Assembly (NCBI GenBank): GCA_035533075.1
Contig: DATLUO010000257.1
Span: 1 to 60,165, forward strand
DNA: 60,165 nt
Reading direction: 5' to 3'
DNA from: Pirellulales bacterium
GTDB lineage: Bacteria > Planctomycetota > Planctomycetia > Pirellulales > JAICIG01
The notes beneath the pieces are model-generated. The model was not told the DNA's origin, ran no database searches, and saw only the letters and a program-made list of their open reading frames with translations. Each line of letters begins with the position of its first letter. The first letter of the stretch is position 1. Shown one piece after another: positions 9,573 through 17,559 of this stretch. A program made the translations under genes and the position numbers.

Positions 9573-10299
9573 CGACGTCGCTGGGGTCTGCGTAGGGCCT
9601 GACGGCGATCGCGCGGCCGAGCGCCGCCACTTCCAATTCGTCTGTAAGGAAGGGCCAAGGCGAAACGGAGATCGCATACGGCCCGGTCGTGGGCCGCAAG
9701 GTCAACACCGGTCCGCCCGGCGGAGCGAACTCCTGCGGCTCCCGCCGTTCGGCGCAACAAAGCCAGAGACTGAGGGCGTCGAACATCTGCAGCCATGATA
9801 CGGCGCGATCGGCCGCCGCCCGGTCGGCCGAATCGCCCGCCGTTTTCTGCCACATCGCCAGCCATTTGTCTCGCTCGGCCTGTTGCTCGGTGAGAAAATC
9901 GTTTGCCAATGCCGTCGCCGTGGCATCCGACTTCCAGCGGCCCGAGAACCGCTCGAGCAACCGCGTGAAGTGGCCGCTGACCATGTATCCGGCCAGCGGG
10001 CCGATGCCGGCCGCCGCCCGAATCGACTCGCGCCAGATGGCCAGCGAATCGGTCAGCGCGGTCTCCGTAAAATCGAGCGGACGGCCGGTCTGGGCATCGA
10101 CTTTCGGCGCGATTTCCCAGGCGGCCCAGCCGTCGTCGTGATGGGCCACCGCCGCCACGATTCCTTCGCGCGGTGCAAGCCGGGCAAACGGTTCTTTTCC
10201 CCACGGTCCGGCCAGCGCGCCCGACAACCGGGCGTGCTCGACCTGAGAGATCAGCACCCATTGCTCCTCGCCTGTCGCCGTTTTCGATCGTCGTATCAT
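9478..10299 (-). CDS. DUF3891 family protein
   Basis: The product is about 273 residues, matching the DUF3891 pattern: an N-terminal VLISQVEHARLSGALA, a VAHHDDGWAAWE motif near residue 51, a central GPLAGYMVSGHFTRLLERF, and a C-terminal region ending VTLNWSLRR. The His-His-Asp-Asp cluster suggests an HD-like metal site, but family function is not established. The C-terminal residues overlap the end of dusB on the other strand and are probably not conserved. It is transcribed alone; the divergent DUF1559 gene starts about 200 nt away. Confidence 0.82.
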   Translation of the reverse strand: MIRRSKTATGEEQWVLISQVEHARLSGALAGPWGKEPFARLAPREGIVAAVAHHDDGWAAWEIAPKVDAQTGRPLDFTETALTDSLAIWRESIRAAAGIGPLAGYMVSGHFTRLLERFSGRWKSDATATALANDFLTEQQAERDKWLAMWQKTAGDSADRAAADRAVSWLQMFDALSLWLCCAERREPQEFAPPGGPVLTLRPTTGPYAISVSPWPFLTDELEVAALGRAIAVRPYADPSDVVTAAAQPVTLNWSLRRAESTSPRHDEARPAC

Positions 10300-10503
10300 G
10301 AATCACATCCTCGCAGCAATTCGCGCACCGTGCATCAGGTTTGCTAGCGGAAAACAAGCCAGTTTCTGCCTCGCTGTAAAAAGACCGCCCCAGTGAGTCA
10401 TGCCGTAGCCTTGCACCCGCGTCTGGCAAATTGCCCGGAAAGGCGTAAAATATCTGCCATTGTGCCGCAAGACCCACCGCCCAGTACACCCTTGACGACT
10501 GCC

Positions 10504-12996
10504 ATGACTTACTTTCGCACGCTGATCGCCCTCGCCGGCTGGCTCGTTTACGCCCAGGCAACTCTTGCTTCGCCGTTTTGTCTTCCGCCCGCACCCGCCG
10601 ATGCCGGCGTCCTGCGTGCCGCCCCGGAGGAATGTCTGTTCTACGTCGGCTGGAACGGCGCCGGCACGGCCGATGCCAAGAGCGAGAATCAGACCGAGCA
10701 ATTGCTCGCCGAAGAGGAGGTCAAGAACTTCGTGTCGAAGCTCGACAGCCAGGTGACGGCCCTGGTGCAGCAAGCGATGCGCGGCAATCCGGCAGCGGCG
10801 ATGTTCGCCGACGATGCGCCCGCACTCGTCAAGGCCGTGCTCACGCGACCAGCGGCACTCTATGTGTCGAAGGTGGCCGTCGGGCCGATGGGTCCCGACG
10901 TGCGTGCCGGGCTGGTGATTAACACGGGCGACATGAAGCCGACGTTTGCCAAGCTGGTGGGGCAACTCGAAGCCCTGGCCGCGGGCCAGTTGCCGCCCGG
11001 CATGAAGCTTGAAGAAACCAACGTCGGCGGGGCCGTGCTGCACCGCGCTCCGCTGCCACCAGGCCAGCCCGTCGTCGTGTGGGGATTCAAAGAAAGCTAT
11101 TTTCTCGTCAGCGTGGGGGCCGACGCGGGGCAAGAACTGGTCGGGCGACTCGCTTCGGGCTCGCCGCCCGGCTGGCTCAGCAACGTGCAGCAACAGGCGG
11201 GCATCGAACGTCCCGGCACAACCTGGTACGTCAATGTCGCCGGCATCTTGCAGGCCGCGCAGCCCTTGATGACCGATCCCAAAATCGCCGCCACGCTCGA
11301 CGCGCTGGGCATACAAAACGTCAACCACATCAGCAGCGTCAGCGGCTTCGATCGCCAGGGCATGGTGGGCAAGACGCGGGTGGCCACCGCGGGCGAGCCG
11401 AAGGGGTTGTTTGCCGCGGTGTCTGGCAAGGCGCTGACTGCGGCCGACTTGCGGCACGTGCCCAACGACGTGGCCTTTGCCGTTGTGGGCCGACTTGATC
11501 TGGACGACGTTTTGCGCCGCGTCTTGGAGGGGGTCGCCAAAGTCGATCCGGCGGCCCGCGCGGGAGCCGACAACGCCCTGAAAGCGGCCGATGCGCAGCT
11601 CGGTTTCAGCCTGTCCGGCGATCTCTTGCCAGCCCTGGGCGATGTGTGGTGCGCCTACGGCGCTCAGGCCGACGCGACGCCGGGCAAGAAGGCCCCGCAG
11701 GTGGGAAAGTTTACCATCACCGTGACCGTGCGCGACCGTAAGCGGCTCGACAAAAGCTACCCGCTGATCGTCAAACGATTGCAGCAAGAGGCGGAGAAAA
11801 GCGACGGCAAGTGGTCGGTGAAGCAGTCGAAGTTTCGCGGCCAGCAGGTGTATTACGTACCGCTCAAGCTGCCGCAGACCCAGGCCGCGCCGTTGCCCGT
11901 GCCGCTGAGCTTCGATGCGGCCAGCGGCGCGATCACGCCCTGTTGGTGCCTGACCGACGACCGTCTCGTGGTCAGTTCCACTCCGCAGGGCCTGAAAGAC
12001 TTTTTAACTCGCGACCCGAAGGCCGAATCGTTGGCAGCGCGCAGCGAACTGGCCGCGTCGTTGACGGGCAGCGACGGTCCTTCGGTGCTCACTTTTAACG
12101 ACACGGCAGCGGGCCTGCGAACGATGTATCCGGCATTACAAGCGTTGATTCCCGTGGCCTCGCTTGGCCTGGCCAGCCAGGGTCTCAACGTGCAGATTCC
12201 CCCGCTCCCTGCCTTGGCAACGCTGGAGCGTCACGCGCGGCCGTCGATTTTCTTCATGCGGCGTTCAGCCGCCGGCTTGCTGCTGGAAGACTATCAGACG
12301 GTGCCGGTTGTCAATTCGCGATCGCTGGCGACGACGGGCGTGGGCCTGGCACTGCTCTTGCCCGCCGTGCAGGCCGCGCGCGAGGCCGCGCGCCACACGC
12401 AGTCGAATAACAATCTGAAGCAGATCGGCCTGGCTATGCAGACCTATGCCGACGTCAACAAGGCGTTTCCGGCGGCGGCGAACTACGACAAGCAAGGGAA
12501 GGCTCTCTTGAGCTGGCGAGTCCATGTCTTGCCCTATATCGAGCAGCAGGAGCTTTATAAGAGTTTCAAGCTGGACGAACCGTGGGACAGCCCGAACAAC
12601 ATGGCCCTTATTGCGCGAATGCCGAGCGTCTACAGCAACCCGAACTTGCCGCAGGCGAATGAGGGCAAGACGAATTACCTGGCAGTGGTGGGCGAGAAGG
12701 CAATGATTCAACCGAAAAAAGCGACGACGTTCGCTGACATCAAAGACGGCACGAGCAATACCATCATGGTCGTCGAAGCCGCGGCCGATCGCGCGGTGAT
12801 TTGGACGAAGCCCGACGACTGGTCGCCCGACGCAAAGGACCCGATGGCCGGACTGCGCGGTCTGCGGCCGGGTATCATCCTGGTGGTCTTCGGCGACGGG
12901 CATTCCGACGCGATTCCGAATTCGACAGCGCCCAGTTCGTTTAAGGCGATGCTCACCCGCAACGCGGGCGACGTGGTCAATTCTGGCGGGAATTGA
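10504..12996 (+). CDS. Exported protein with a C-terminal DUF1559 (prepilin-like) domain
   Basis: The product is about 830 residues. It starts with a signal peptide (MTYFRTLIALAGWLVYAQAT). An N-terminal 600-residue region of mixed alpha/beta character contains ANVxFAVVGR-like strands, which I cannot assign. The last 220 residues are DUF1559: LLPAVQAAREAARHTQSNNN, LKQIGLAMQTYAD, ISWRVHVLPYIEQQELY-type text, and the closing FGDGHSDAI. DUF1559 usually follows a type IV pilin-like N-terminus; here it sits at the end of a large exported protein. I chose the ATG at 10504 because the signal peptide begins there, although the frame is open from 10393. The 3' end overlaps the RluA gene by 20 nt. Confidence 0.88.
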   Translation: MTYFRTLIALAGWLVYAQATLASPFCLPPAPADAGVLRAAPEECLFYVGWNGAGTADAKSENQTEQLLAEEEVKNFVSKLDSQVTALVQQAMRGNPAAAMFADDAPALVKAVLTRPAALYVSKVAVGPMGPDVRAGLVINTGDMKPTFAKLVGQLEALAAGQLPPGMKLEETNVGGAVLHRAPLPPGQPVVVWGFKESYFLVSVGADAGQELVGRLASGSPPGWLSNVQQQAGIERPGTTWYVNVAGILQAAQPLMTDPKIAATLDALGIQNVNHISSVSGFDRQGMVGKTRVATAGEPKGLFAAVSGKALTAADLRHVPNDVAFAVVGRLDLDDVLRRVLEGVAKVDPAARAGADNALKAADAQLGFSLSGDLLPALGDVWCAYGAQADATPGKKAPQVGKFTITVTVRDRKRLDKSYPLIVKRLQQEAEKSDGKWSVKQSKFRGQQVYYVPLKLPQTQAAPLPVPLSFDAASGAITPCWCLTDDRLVVSSTPQGLKDFLTRDPKAESLAARSELAASLTGSDGPSVLTFNDTAAGLRTMYPALQALIPVASLGLASQGLNVQIPPLPALATLERHARPSIFFMRRSAAGLLLEDYQTVPVVNSRSLATTGVGLALLLPAVQAAREAARHTQSNNNLKQIGLAMQTYADVNKAFPAAANYDKQGKALLSWRVHVLPYIEQQELYKSFKLDEPWDSPNNMALIARMPSVYSNPNLPQANEGKTNYLAVVGEKAMIQPKKATTFADIKDGTSNTIMVVEAAADRAVIWTKPDDWSPDAKDPMAGLRGLRPGIILVVFGDGHSDAIPNSTAPSSFKAMLTRNAGDVVNSGGN

Positions 12997-13741
12997 CTTT
13001 TGGCCGATGTTGGATGTCGGCGATCAAAACATCCCAGTCCGGAATACCGCAGTCGTTGCCATTTCGCCATGAGGGCAGCGGCGCCTCGACGGTGACGGGG
13101 TCGTTCGTTGCGGGATCGACGAACGACAGGCTTCGGGCGTGCAAGGCGATGGCCCGCAGCCGCTCGTTGGCGTGCTGCTCGCCGAATGCGACTGTGCTGC
13201 CGTAAAAAGCGTCGCCCAGCACTGGATGGCCGCGCGAGGATGCCTGAACGCGAATCTGGTGCGTGCGGCCGGTTTCCAGCTCGATCTCCAGCCACGAACC
13301 GTACGCGGTCTGGCCGAGCGTTCGATAATGAAGCACCGCGTGCTGCGCGTCGGGATGCTCGGCCGGCACGACCTCCGCCCGTGGATGGCCATAAACCTTG
13401 CGAAGATGGTCGGTCCAGGTTCCTTCGGGCGGCTGGACGCGGCCTTCGACGCAGGCCCAATAGAGCTTTTTGACCTGGCGGCGCTCGAACTGGCGTGAAA
13501 GCTTGAACGCCGCCCGACGCCGCGTGGCGAAGACGATCGCCCCCGACACCGGCCGGTCGAGCCGGTGTGGCACGCCGAGATAGATAAACTCACGCTCCGG
13601 GTTCTGCTCGGCCAGCCATGCCCGCAGACGTCGCTCGAGGCTGTCGAACTGGGCCGGCGCCTGCGTCGCCAGGCCGGCCCGCTTGTTGATGACGAGACAG
13701 GAGGCAGACTGGTGGAGGATGTCGATGGGCGCTGGTCCCAC
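12977..13741 (-). CDS. RluA-family pseudouridine synthase without S4 domain
   Basis: The product is about 254 residues. The catalytic motif PHRLDRPVSG (Asp near residue 62) marks the RluA/RsuA superfamily, with supporting ETGRTHQIRVQASSRGHPVLGD split across the C-terminal half and ALHARSLSFVDP. There is no N-terminal S4 RNA-binding domain, as in RluA and RluE-like enzymes; the RNA target cannot be read from sequence. The apparent start is a GTG at 13739-13741, embedded in a half copy of repeat family A (GTAGGGTGGGACCAGCG), so the true 5' end is less certain. It is convergent with, and overlaps, the DUF1559 gene. Confidence 0.9.
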   Translation of the reverse strand: MGPAPIDILHQSASCLVINKRAGLATQAPAQFDSLERRLRAWLAEQNPEREFIYLGVPHRLDRPVSGAIVFATRRRAAFKLSRQFERRQVKKLYWACVEGRVQPPEGTWTDHLRKVYGHPRAEVVPAEHPDAQHAVLHYRTLGQTAYGSWLEIELETGRTHQIRVQASSRGHPVLGDAFYGSTVAFGEQHANERLRAIALHARSLSFVDPATNDPVTVEAPLPSWRNGNDCGIPDWDVLIADIQHRPKVNSRQN

Positions 13742-13746
13742 CCTAC
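13731..13746 (-). repeat. Partial family A hairpin (half copy)
   Basis: The minus strand reads GTAGGGTGGGACCAGCG, the left half of family A, with the right half missing. It overlaps the proposed GTG start of the RluA-family gene. It may supply that start or mark loss of the native one. Confidence 0.6.
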
Positions 13747-13802
13747 GCGATTGTCGAAGTCATGGGTAAGAAGCGATCGCAACTTGCGGTATAACAGCGG
13801 AC

Positions 13803-14993
13803 ATGACAATGTTACCTCTGAACGATGACGCTTGGCGAGACTGGCGCGACGAGTGGTCGCTCGCCGAAGGAGTAACCTATCTCAACAACGGCTCGTTCGG
13901 CCCCACGCCACGGGCAGTGTCCGACGCGCGGCGGCAGTGGATGGAAGCGGTCGAGGCCGACCCGCAAGATTTCCTGTTGCGGCAGCTCGGTCCGCGGCTG
14001 GCCGAGGTCCGCCGGCGGCTGGGCGAGCTCGTCGGCACCGAGGGCGACAATCTCGCTCTGGTCGACAACGCCAGCGTGGCGATGAACATCGTCGCCGCCA
14101 GCGTCCGCCTGCAAGCCGGCGACGAAGTGCTGGCCAACGACCATGAGTACGGCGCCGTGCTGCGGCTCTGGCAACGCGCCTGCGATCGGGCAGGCGCCAA
14201 GCTGATCGTGCAGCCGCTGCCCGTGCCGATCGCCAGCGCCGACGAGGTGGTCGAGACGCTGTTTGCCGCGGCCGGCGCGCGAACCAAGCTGCTCGTCGTC
14301 AGCCATGTGACTTCGCCGACGGCCATCGTCTTGCCGGTCGAAGCCATCTGCCGCCGGGCACGCGAGCTTGGCCTCGCGACCTGCATCGACGGGCCGCACG
14401 CCATCGCCATGCTGGACGTCCAGCTCGACCGCCTCGACTGCGATTACTATACGGCGAGCTGTCACAAATGGCTCTGCGGGCCGCTGGGCACCGGCTTTCT
14501 TTACGTGCATCCGCGGCGGCAAGCGGCGGTCGAGCCGGCCCTGGTGAGCTGGGGGCGGACTTTGGAGGGCGACGTGGCAAGCTGGCGCGACGAATTCAAT
14601 TGGGTCGGCACGTGCGATCCTTCGGCCTATCTCGCCGTGCCGGCGGCCATCGACTTGCTGGCCCGCGCCGGCTTCGACTTCTTCCGGCGGCGCACCCACG
14701 CCCTGGCCGCTTACGCACGCGAAAGCTTCGCCGGCCGCCTGGGCAGCGAAGCGCTCGTGCCCGACAGTCCGCAATGGTACGGCTCGATGATTTCCTTGCG
14801 ATTGCCGGAAGGCGAGGCGGAGCCTTTGCAAAGGGCGTTATGGCAGCGCTACAAGATCGAGGTGCCGATCGTCTCCTGGCAAGGCTTGCGGCTGGTGCGT
14901 CCGTCGTGCCATCTTTATACGTGGCGGGAAGACATCGACCGCCTGGTGAACGCGGCGCAAGAGATTTTAGAGCACGGCAATTCAATGAAATGA
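13803..14993 (+). CDS. Aminotransferase class V, isopenicillin N epimerase-like
   Basis: The product is about 396 residues, a PLP enzyme of fold type I. YLNNGSFGPTPRAV near residue 25 is the typical opening of the isopenicillin N epimerase/cysteine desulfurase-like group. LVVSHVTSPTAIVLPV and CIDGPHAI form the PLP pocket. The Schiff-base lysine lies in SCHKWLCGPLGTGFLYV near residue 222. The substrate is not predictable; relatives include epimerases, kynureninase-like and desulfurase enzymes. It begins 61 nt from the divergent RluA gene and its stop overlaps the convergent DUF1080 gene by 12 nt. Confidence 0.9.
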   Translation: MTMLPLNDDAWRDWRDEWSLAEGVTYLNNGSFGPTPRAVSDARRQWMEAVEADPQDFLLRQLGPRLAEVRRRLGELVGTEGDNLALVDNASVAMNIVAASVRLQAGDEVLANDHEYGAVLRLWQRACDRAGAKLIVQPLPVPIASADEVVETLFAAAGARTKLLVVSHVTSPTAIVLPVEAICRRARELGLATCIDGPHAIAMLDVQLDRLDCDYYTASCHKWLCGPLGTGFLYVHPRRQAAVEPALVSWGRTLEGDVASWRDEFNWVGTCDPSAYLAVPAAIDLLARAGFDFFRRRTHALAAYARESFAGRLGSEALVPDSPQWYGSMISLRLPEGEAEPLQRALWQRYKIEVPIVSWQGLRLVRPSCHLYTWREDIDRLVNAAQEILEHGNSMK

Positions 14994-17411
14994 CCGAGCA
15001 AGTACATCCATATAAAACAACGCCAGCCGCTCACCCAGCGGTTGCCCTTCAGTGGCCCGAAGCTCGAACGATTTTTGAAACTGCGGCGGCGCGAGCAAAA
15101 AGAACCGCCACTGAAATCCGCCTTGACGGCCGCTCAGGCTGTGACGCTCGTTCGTCGCCTTCGGATCCATGCCAAACAGGGTCCGCCCGTCGGGCGAATG
15201 CCAGCCCGCGCGCGGCTGCCCGTCGATGATCAGCGAGTCAAACCCCGCAGCCAATTTGCCATACTGCGTCACCCATCCGATAAACCGGCCGCCGCCCGAT
15301 TGCCGGGCCCACACGCGGTCCGCCGCATCGCCGCCGGTCTCAAACACGCCGCGCAAGCGCCGCGCCAATCGCGGATCATCGTCGTCCGTCAGCGGCTGAT
15401 AGGAAACCGTCAGGCCGACGGGGTGTACCGGCCGGCGGCCGTGGTTGGCCAGCGACATCGTCAGCCGCGTGCGGTAGGGCATGGCCAGCATGTTCGTCCA
15501 ACCGTTGCGATTGAGCACGACGTAGTTCGGATAGTTGCCGCCCGACAGGCCGGGGAAAAAATATCGGGCCGGCGCCGCCAGGGCCGGCGCCGGTTCCTCG
15601 TCGACCGTCACTTCCAGCCACAGGTCGTCGTCGTTCAACAGCGAAGGCGCGGCGATCAGCTTGGTCCACCCGACGATGCCCGGCCCTTTCAAATCGACCA
15701 GCGTCGCCTGGCTTTTCTCGTCGATCTTCTGGCCGTCGTTGCCGGCGCGCGGCAAAGGATCGGCTTCGCGGTGCGTGCCCCAGCCAAGCTGCTCGTTGCG
15801 ATACGAAAGGGCCGGCAGCAGGCCGCGGGCCACGCACGAACGGCCGTCGACGAAGTCCTCCAACGGCACGTCGTCGGGGAAGATCACATAGTCGAACCGA
15901 TAGTCGGCCGGTTTGCCGCCCTGGATCGTCACCTTGAGCGATTTGCGATAGGGCAAATAGGTCAACAGCGGCTGCGTGTCCTGGCCCACCAGCGGAAGCC
16001 GTTCGTGCAACCGGTCGGCCGGGCATTCCAGCCGCGGCGTCGATTCGCCGTCGAAGTAAAACGCCAGCCGCCCCGATGGATTGCTCCGCGAGACGACCAC
16101 GACGGCCGCCGGGCCGACCAACTCGGCCAGCACCTGTTCGTCCTTGCCTTTGATGCTGGCTTCGACCGCGCCGGAACCGAGACCGTCGTCGATGGCCAGG
16201 CGTTCCGGGTTCATCAGCCGCTCCAGCACGAGTTGCGAACCGCTCGGCGGGCGGCGGGTCTGCCAGGCCGGCGGTCCCAGGCCATCGGGCGCTTCGAGTA
16301 CATAGAGATCGCGAAACTCCGTCCGTGCGCCGTGATCTTGCAGGCCGATCCAGCCTTTGAGGTTTCGCCGCCTTAGTTCGGGCAACTCGGCCGTGTTGGC
16401 GTGTTGCACCAGCACGCCGTTGACCCAGGCCGAGATCATATACCCTTCGGCCTTGACCAGCACGCGGTTCCACTCTTGCGAGCGGTCGGCGCGGGCCAGC
16501 GGCTCCAGGTTGCCGTAAATGGCCATCGTCGAGTGTCGCGTGAGCGGCGCGCCGCTCCGCTCGTCCAGCATCTGCAGTTCCATGCCGTCGCCGGAGGGCC
16601 AGCCGTCGCGGGCCGTGCGAATGCCGATGCCGGAATTGCCGCCCTTGGCCATTTTATATTCCAGCGAGAGCGTGAAGTTGGCGTACTCGTGCTCGGTGCG
16701 CAGATAGTTGCCGTTGTTGTTGACGCAGACGATGGCGTCGTCTTCGGGCTTCCACGAACCGAGATTGCCCGGCGTCCACCAGCCGGAAAGGTCTTTGCCG
16801 TTGTAGAGCGGCTTGCCGGCGGGCTCCGTGGCCTTCAAATCGGCCATCGAACCGCTGCCTTCGGCGACACTCATCTCCAGGGCGAAGCGGTCTTTGCCGA
16901 AAGAAAAACCGACGCCGGCCTTTTGCACAGCGCCGTCAGCGGCGTGCGTAATGGTGGTCAAGGTGACGTTGCCGCCTTTTCGCATCAGCGTCGCCTCGTG
17001 CCAGCCATCGGCCGACGGCCTGATGATAATCTGGCCGGTTTGCGATTTGCCGTCGGTACGGCCACCCACTTCCTTGCCCTCGGCGAGCGTAATGGTTACA
17101 GGGTGATCGCCGTCCGTACACCGCAGCAGTTTGATCGTCCATTTGCCGCTCTGCTCGACTTTCCAGCGAAAGCTCAACTCGACATCGTCCCAGCTCCAAC
17201 CGGAGACCAGTGGGGACGAATCTTTGCTGCCGTGCAGCACGCCCTCGGTCATGCGCCAACCTTTAGCCGGAGTCGGGCCATCGTCCCAGCCGACCAGCGA
17301 ATCGCGGTCGAAAAGGCTGACGGCGCGCGGTTCATCGGCCAGCGCCGGCATCGCCGCTGCGCAGGTTGCAAGAAAGACGACAGAGCAATTGTGCCAGAAC
17401 TTTCGGAACAT
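14982..17411 (-). CDS. Secreted protein with two DUF1080 domains and a C-terminal domain
   Basis: The product is about 809 residues. A signal peptide (FLATCAAAMPALADE) is followed by two concanavalin/LamG-like DUF1080 (3-keto-disaccharide hydrolase) units. The first starts at SLFDRDSLVGWDDG and the second at PLYNGKDLSGWW, with GNSGIGIRT and GWIGLQDHGARTEFRDLYV in the second. The C-terminal 400 residues (FFPGLSGGNYPNYVV, YRTRLTMSLANHG) look like a DUF2961-type beta domain, assigned only tentatively. DUF1080 proteins are abundant in planctomycetes and linked to glycan breakdown. I used the ATG at 17411; a TTG three codons upstream is possible. It is convergent with the aminotransferase. Confidence 0.87.
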   Translation of the reverse strand: MFRKFWHNCSVVFLATCAAAMPALADEPRAVSLFDRDSLVGWDDGPTPAKGWRMTEGVLHGSKDSSPLVSGWSWDDVELSFRWKVEQSGKWTIKLLRCTDGDHPVTITLAEGKEVGGRTDGKSQTGQIIIRPSADGWHEATLMRKGGNVTLTTITHAADGAVQKAGVGFSFGKDRFALEMSVAEGSGSMADLKATEPAGKPLYNGKDLSGWWTPGNLGSWKPEDDAIVCVNNNGNYLRTEHEYANFTLSLEYKMAKGGNSGIGIRTARDGWPSGDGMELQMLDERSGAPLTRHSTMAIYGNLEPLARADRSQEWNRVLVKAEGYMISAWVNGVLVQHANTAELPELRRRNLKGWIGLQDHGARTEFRDLYVLEAPDGLGPPAWQTRRPPSGSQLVLERLMNPERLAIDDGLGSGAVEASIKGKDEQVLAELVGPAAVVVVSRSNPSGRLAFYFDGESTPRLECPADRLHERLPLVGQDTQPLLTYLPYRKSLKVTIQGGKPADYRFDYVIFPDDVPLEDFVDGRSCVARGLLPALSYRNEQLGWGTHREADPLPRAGNDGQKIDEKSQATLVDLKGPGIVGWTKLIAAPSLLNDDDLWLEVTVDEEPAPALAAPARYFFPGLSGGNYPNYVVLNRNGWTNMLAMPYRTRLTMSLANHGRRPVHPVGLTVSYQPLTDDDDPRLARRLRGVFETGGDAADRVWARQSGGGRFIGWVTQYGKLAAGFDSLIIDGQPRAGWHSPDGRTLFGMDPKATNERHSLSGRQGGFQWRFFLLAPPQFQKSFELRATEGQPLGERLALFYMDVLARSFH

Positions 17412-17500
17412 GGTGTTCAACTTAAATGACGGTCTGGGCTGAGAAAATCACGGTCCCGGTTTCCTGCGCTTTTGCCGGTCGTTCGCGAGAGAAAGGATCT

Positions 17501-17543
17501 GTAGGGTGGGCCGGCGCTCGCAAGCTCGCTGGTCCCACCCTAC
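17501..17543 (-). repeat. Family A 3'-end hairpin, copy with both full ends
   Basis: This copy has the complete ends GTAGGGTGGG and CCCACCCTAC, giving a 10-bp terminal stem around the GCTCGCAAGCTCGC core. It lies 17 nt downstream of the phosphatase gene's stop on the minus strand, in the standard orientation. Confidence 0.8.
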
Positions 17544-17559
17544 CTTTCGAGAAAAGCAG

